Of a stretch of DNA of 9,340 bases, positions 7,115 to 9,340 are shown piece by piece (position 1 is the first letter of the stretch; the number at the start of each line of letters is the position of its first letter). The stretch covers positions 1-9,340 of the forward strand of contig ONOZ01000147.1 of the NCBI GenBank assembly GCA_900319595.1, given 5' to 3'. The notes under the pieces are model-generated. The model ran no database searches and was not told where the DNA came from. It worked only from the letters and a program-made list of their open reading frames with translations. The position numbers and the translations under genes were made by a program. Origin of the DNA: an uncultured Bacteroidales bacterium (GTDB taxonomy: Bacteria > Bacteroidota > Bacteroidia > Bacteroidales > P3).

Positions 7115-8146
7115 ATGGCATCAATATCAATCGACTCGCAAATAAGGAAAATCAAGGAGGATATAAAGAAAAAAAACTTGACTACAACATATCTTCTCAA
7201 AGGAGAAGAAACCTATTATATAGACCTTATTTGCAACGAATTTGAAAAAAATGTGATAGACGAAGTAGATAGAGATTTCAATCAAACTATTGTATATGGC
7301 AAAGATACATCTGCAAGTCAGTTAATATCCCTTTGCAGGCAATATCCATTGATGTCTGATAAGAAACTTGTCATTGTAAAAGAAGCTCAATTGTTGGAAA
7401 AAAAAGAATGGGAAAAAATGCTCCTATATCTTACTAATCCATTAGCCTCAACTGTACTTGTTATTTGCAACAAGGCACAATCTTTTGATACTAAATGTAA
7501 GAATGCAATAATAAAAAATAGTGGTGTTATTGTTGAAAGTGAGAAGATTAAAGACAATCAAGTATCTAAATGGATAATCTCTTATCTTGCAGAAAAGAAA
7601 TTCACAATAGACGAAACAAGTGCGACAATGCTTTATGAATATTTGGGGAATAATTTGCAAAAGATTGCGAATGAAACTAACAAAATGATTCTCAATATAA
7701 AAGATCGCACTAATATTACAAAAGAGGATATAAGTGAATTTATTGGAGTTAGTAAAGAGTATAATGTATTTGAGTTGCAAAGTGCCTTAGGAACAAAAAA
7801 CTCCACTAAAGCCAATGGTATATTGAGTTATTTTGCACAAAACCCAAAAGAAAACCCAATCCAACTCATTATTCCTGTACTTTTTTCTTACTTCACTAAG
7901 TTATTGATTGCCTCTCAAGTGCCAATGCGAAATGCAAATGAGATCGCCACTGCCTTAAATTTCAAATCTCCATATCCAGCAAAAGAATATATAAACGCAC
8001 TTAACTACTACTCTACTGAACAACTATTAAACATAATTTCTCTTTTCAATGAATATGATTTAAAATCCAAAGGAATTGGAACTTCTGCTATGACAACGGA
8101 CACAGAATTATTAAAAGAACTAGTGTTTAGGATTATACATACTTAA
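7115..8146 (+). CDS. holA: DNA polymerase III delta subunit (HolA)
   Basis: HolA is the clamp-opening wrench of the DNA polymerase III clamp loader: it binds the beta sliding clamp and opens the ring so that the loader can place it on DNA. The protein has 343 residues, the family's normal length. Recognisable features are YLLKGEETYYID near the N terminus (26-37), the Bacteroidota-typical QYPLMSDKKLVIVKEAQ (76-92) of the AAA+-like domain, a TVLVICN strand, the helical linker with YEYLGNNLQKIANE, and DISEFIGVSKEYNVFEL leading into the C-terminal helical collar domain. Like other delta subunits it has no obvious Walker A motif, consistent with the family not hydrolysing ATP. The start at 7115 gives the expected short lead-in before YLLKG. 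It lies just after the gldJ terminator and 24 bases before the next gene. It has no known link to secretion. Confidence 0.95.
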   Translation: MASISIDSQIRKIKEDIKKKNLTTTYLLKGEETYYIDLICNEFEKNVIDEVDRDFNQTIVYGKDTSASQLISLCRQYPLMSDKKLVIVKEAQLLEKKEWEKMLLYLTNPLASTVLVICNKAQSFDTKCKNAIIKNSGVIVESEKIKDNQVSKWIISYLAEKKFTIDETSATMLYEYLGNNLQKIANETNKMILNIKDRTNITKEDISEFIGVSKEYNVFELQSALGTKNSTKANGILSYFAQNPKENPIQLIIPVLFSYFTKLLIASQVPMRNANEIATALNFKSPYPAKEYINALNYYSTEQLLNIISLFNEYDLKSKGIGTSAMTTDTELLKELVFRIIHT

Positions 8147-8170
8147 TATATTAAAGACATATTTTACAAA

Positions 8171-9340
8171 ATGAAAAAAATATTCATATTACTATTATTC
8201 TCCATTTCATTTGTTATTGCCTCTGCACAAAATGGTGTAGTCAAAGGCTTTGTATATGATATTACAAGCGGTGAACCCATTATGTTTGCTAATATCATTG
8301 TGGAAAATACTTCACTTGGAGCCAGTACAGATATAAACGGCTTTTTCGTTATCAATAAAGTACCCAAAGGTAAGCAAATACTTAAAATTCAGAATATGAG
8401 TTTCGCAGATACAACCATAACCGTAAATGTACTTAGCGAAAAAACTATAAATATAAAAATAGAATTACAACCTCAGTCGCAAACGCTTGATATGGTTGAG
8501 ATTTTTGGAGAAAGCGAAATGTCAAAAACAGAATCACGTGTATCGGTAAAGAAGGTTACTGCAACAGATATTCAAAAAATGCCATCTATTGGAGGACAAG
8601 CAGATATTGCTCAATATATTCAAGTACTTCCTGGCGTTGTATTTTCTGGAGACCAAGGTGGTCAATTGTATATAAGAGGAGGTTCGGCCATTCAAAACAA
8701 AGTTATGTTAGATGGTATGGTTATATACAACCCTTTTCATTCAATAGGATTATTTTCTGTGTTTGAAACTGATATTATTCGCAACGCTGACATATATACA
8801 GGAGGCTTTAACGCACGCTATGGTGGGAGATTGTCTTCCATAATGGATATAACAACTAAGGACGGTAACAAAAAGAAAACTTCGGGTAAGTTATCAATCT
8901 CTACTTTTGGTGCATCTGCTATTATGGAAGGACCAATGATTGCTGACGAGGACGATAAGGATTATAGTTTATCATACCTTATCAGTGCAAAAAACTCTTA
9001 TCTTTCCCATACCTCACAATCTATTTACTCCTACATTGATAACGAGTTACCTTATGATTTCTTAGATTTATACGGCAAAGTAACTTTGTCATCAAAATCT
9101 GGAACGAAAGTGAATCTATTTGGTTTCAATTTTACAGACAAGGTTAATGGCTACAAAAATATTGCTGATTTCAATTGGAGAAACTCTGGCATAGGAGCAA
9201 ATCTTATAATTGTCCCTTCGGCATCATCTTCCATTGTGCAGGCTGTGGCTGCTTATTCTAATTATACTATGGAAATGGACGAGAAATCTAAAAGTAGTTA
9301 TCAAAAAAGCAATATTGCCTCTTTCAACGGTAGTTTAGAT
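8171..9340 (+). CDS. TonB-dependent outer-membrane receptor with carboxypeptidase-regulatory-like N-terminal domain, 3'-truncated by the window edge
   Basis: This frame is open from ATG 8171 to the window end, giving 390 residues of a longer protein. Residues 1-19 are a signal peptide (MKKIF, hydrophobic core, cleavage ASA|Q). Residues 22-100 form a CarbopepD-regulatory-like beta domain (VVKGFVYD, GASTDINGFFVI), common at the N terminus of Bacteroidota TonB-dependent receptors. DMVEIF (107-112) is in the right place for a TonB box. The plug domain follows: KMPSIGGQADIAQYIQVLPG, LYIRGGS (166-172), KVMLDGM, then YNPFHSIGLFSVF and ARYGGRLSSIMDITT, a well-conserved Bacteroidota subfamily pattern. 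Barrel strands begin after about residue 245. Such receptors import a ligand across the outer membrane using TonB energy; this one's ligand cannot be told, and no SusD-like partner is visible. It starts 24 bases after holA, probably on the same transcript. Confidence 0.93.
   Translation, partial: MKKIFILLLFSISFVIASAQNGVVKGFVYDITSGEPIMFANIIVENTSLGASTDINGFFVINKVPKGKQILKIQNMSFADTTITVNVLSEKTINIKIELQPQSQTLDMVEIFGESEMSKTESRVSVKKVTATDIQKMPSIGGQADIAQYIQVLPGVVFSGDQGGQLYIRGGSAIQNKVMLDGMVIYNPFHSIGLFSVFETDIIRNADIYTGGFNARYGGRLSSIMDITTKDGNKKKTSGKLSISTFGASAIMEGPMIADEDDKDYSLSYLISAKNSYLSHTSQSIYSYIDNELPYDFLDLYGKVTLSSKSGTKVNLFGFNFTDKVNGYKNIADFNWRNSGIGANLIIVPSASSSIVQAVAAYSNYTMEMDEKSKSSYQKSNIASFNGSLD

Noticed and set aside
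7448..7780. 110-codon open frame on the - strand within holA
   Set aside because: It lies wholly within holA, its translation looks like low-complexity antisense of AT-rich codons, and it matches no family I recognise.
1..9340. Mobile element, CRISPR array, tRNA or rRNA
   Set aside because: No transposase, integrase, regularly spaced repeat, tRNA-like cloverleaf or rRNA segment was seen on either strand, and base use looks even across all genes.

Overview
The window comes from an AT-rich member of the Bacteroidota. Every recognisable gene is on the + strand and nearly all belong to families typical of that phylum. Four of the seven genes encode parts of the type IX secretion system (T9SS), which is essentially restricted to this lineage. 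The non-Shine-Dalgarno, A/T-rich leaders upstream of the starts also fit. A more exact placement is not possible from sequence alone. A porU-porV-ispF order resembles what I recall from Porphyromonas-type Bacteroidales, while a GldJ-type lipoprotein near porU/porV recalls Flavobacterium; neither memory was checked.

Layout: 2-2308 is the 3' two thirds of porU, the T9SS sortase, cut by the left edge. 2381-3574 is porV, its outer-membrane partner. 3701-4183 is ispF, a housekeeping isoprenoid gene. A 190-base AT-rich gap follows, with an inverted repeat and a weak promoter candidate. 4374-5369 is a porP/sprF-type outer-membrane protein. 5444-7003 is a lipoprotein of the formylglycine-generating-enzyme fold, best read as GldJ. 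A clear hairpin plus T-tract terminator lies at 7026-7101. 7115-8146 is holA (DNA polymerase III delta). 8171-9340 is the 5' end of a TonB-dependent receptor with a carboxypeptidase-regulatory-like N-terminal domain, cut by the right edge. No intergenic gap exceeds 300 bases.

How the genes work together: proteins carrying a C-terminal T9SS signal cross the outer membrane through the T9SS translocon, are collected by PorV and passed to PorU, which removes the signal and attaches the cargo to surface lipopolysaccharide. PorP/SprF and GldJ/GldK-type lipoproteins belong to the periplasmic and outer-membrane side of the same machine, which in gliding species also drives motility. IspF and HolA are housekeeping proteins with no known role in secretion.

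I saw no RNA gene, CRISPR array, insertion sequence or attachment site, and no convincing previously undescribed system. The points most worth a second look are the gene order (T9SS genes interleaved with ispF, and holA where porL/M/N might be expected), the GldJ identity with its lost FGE cysteines, and a G7 tract inside the porU C-terminal domain.
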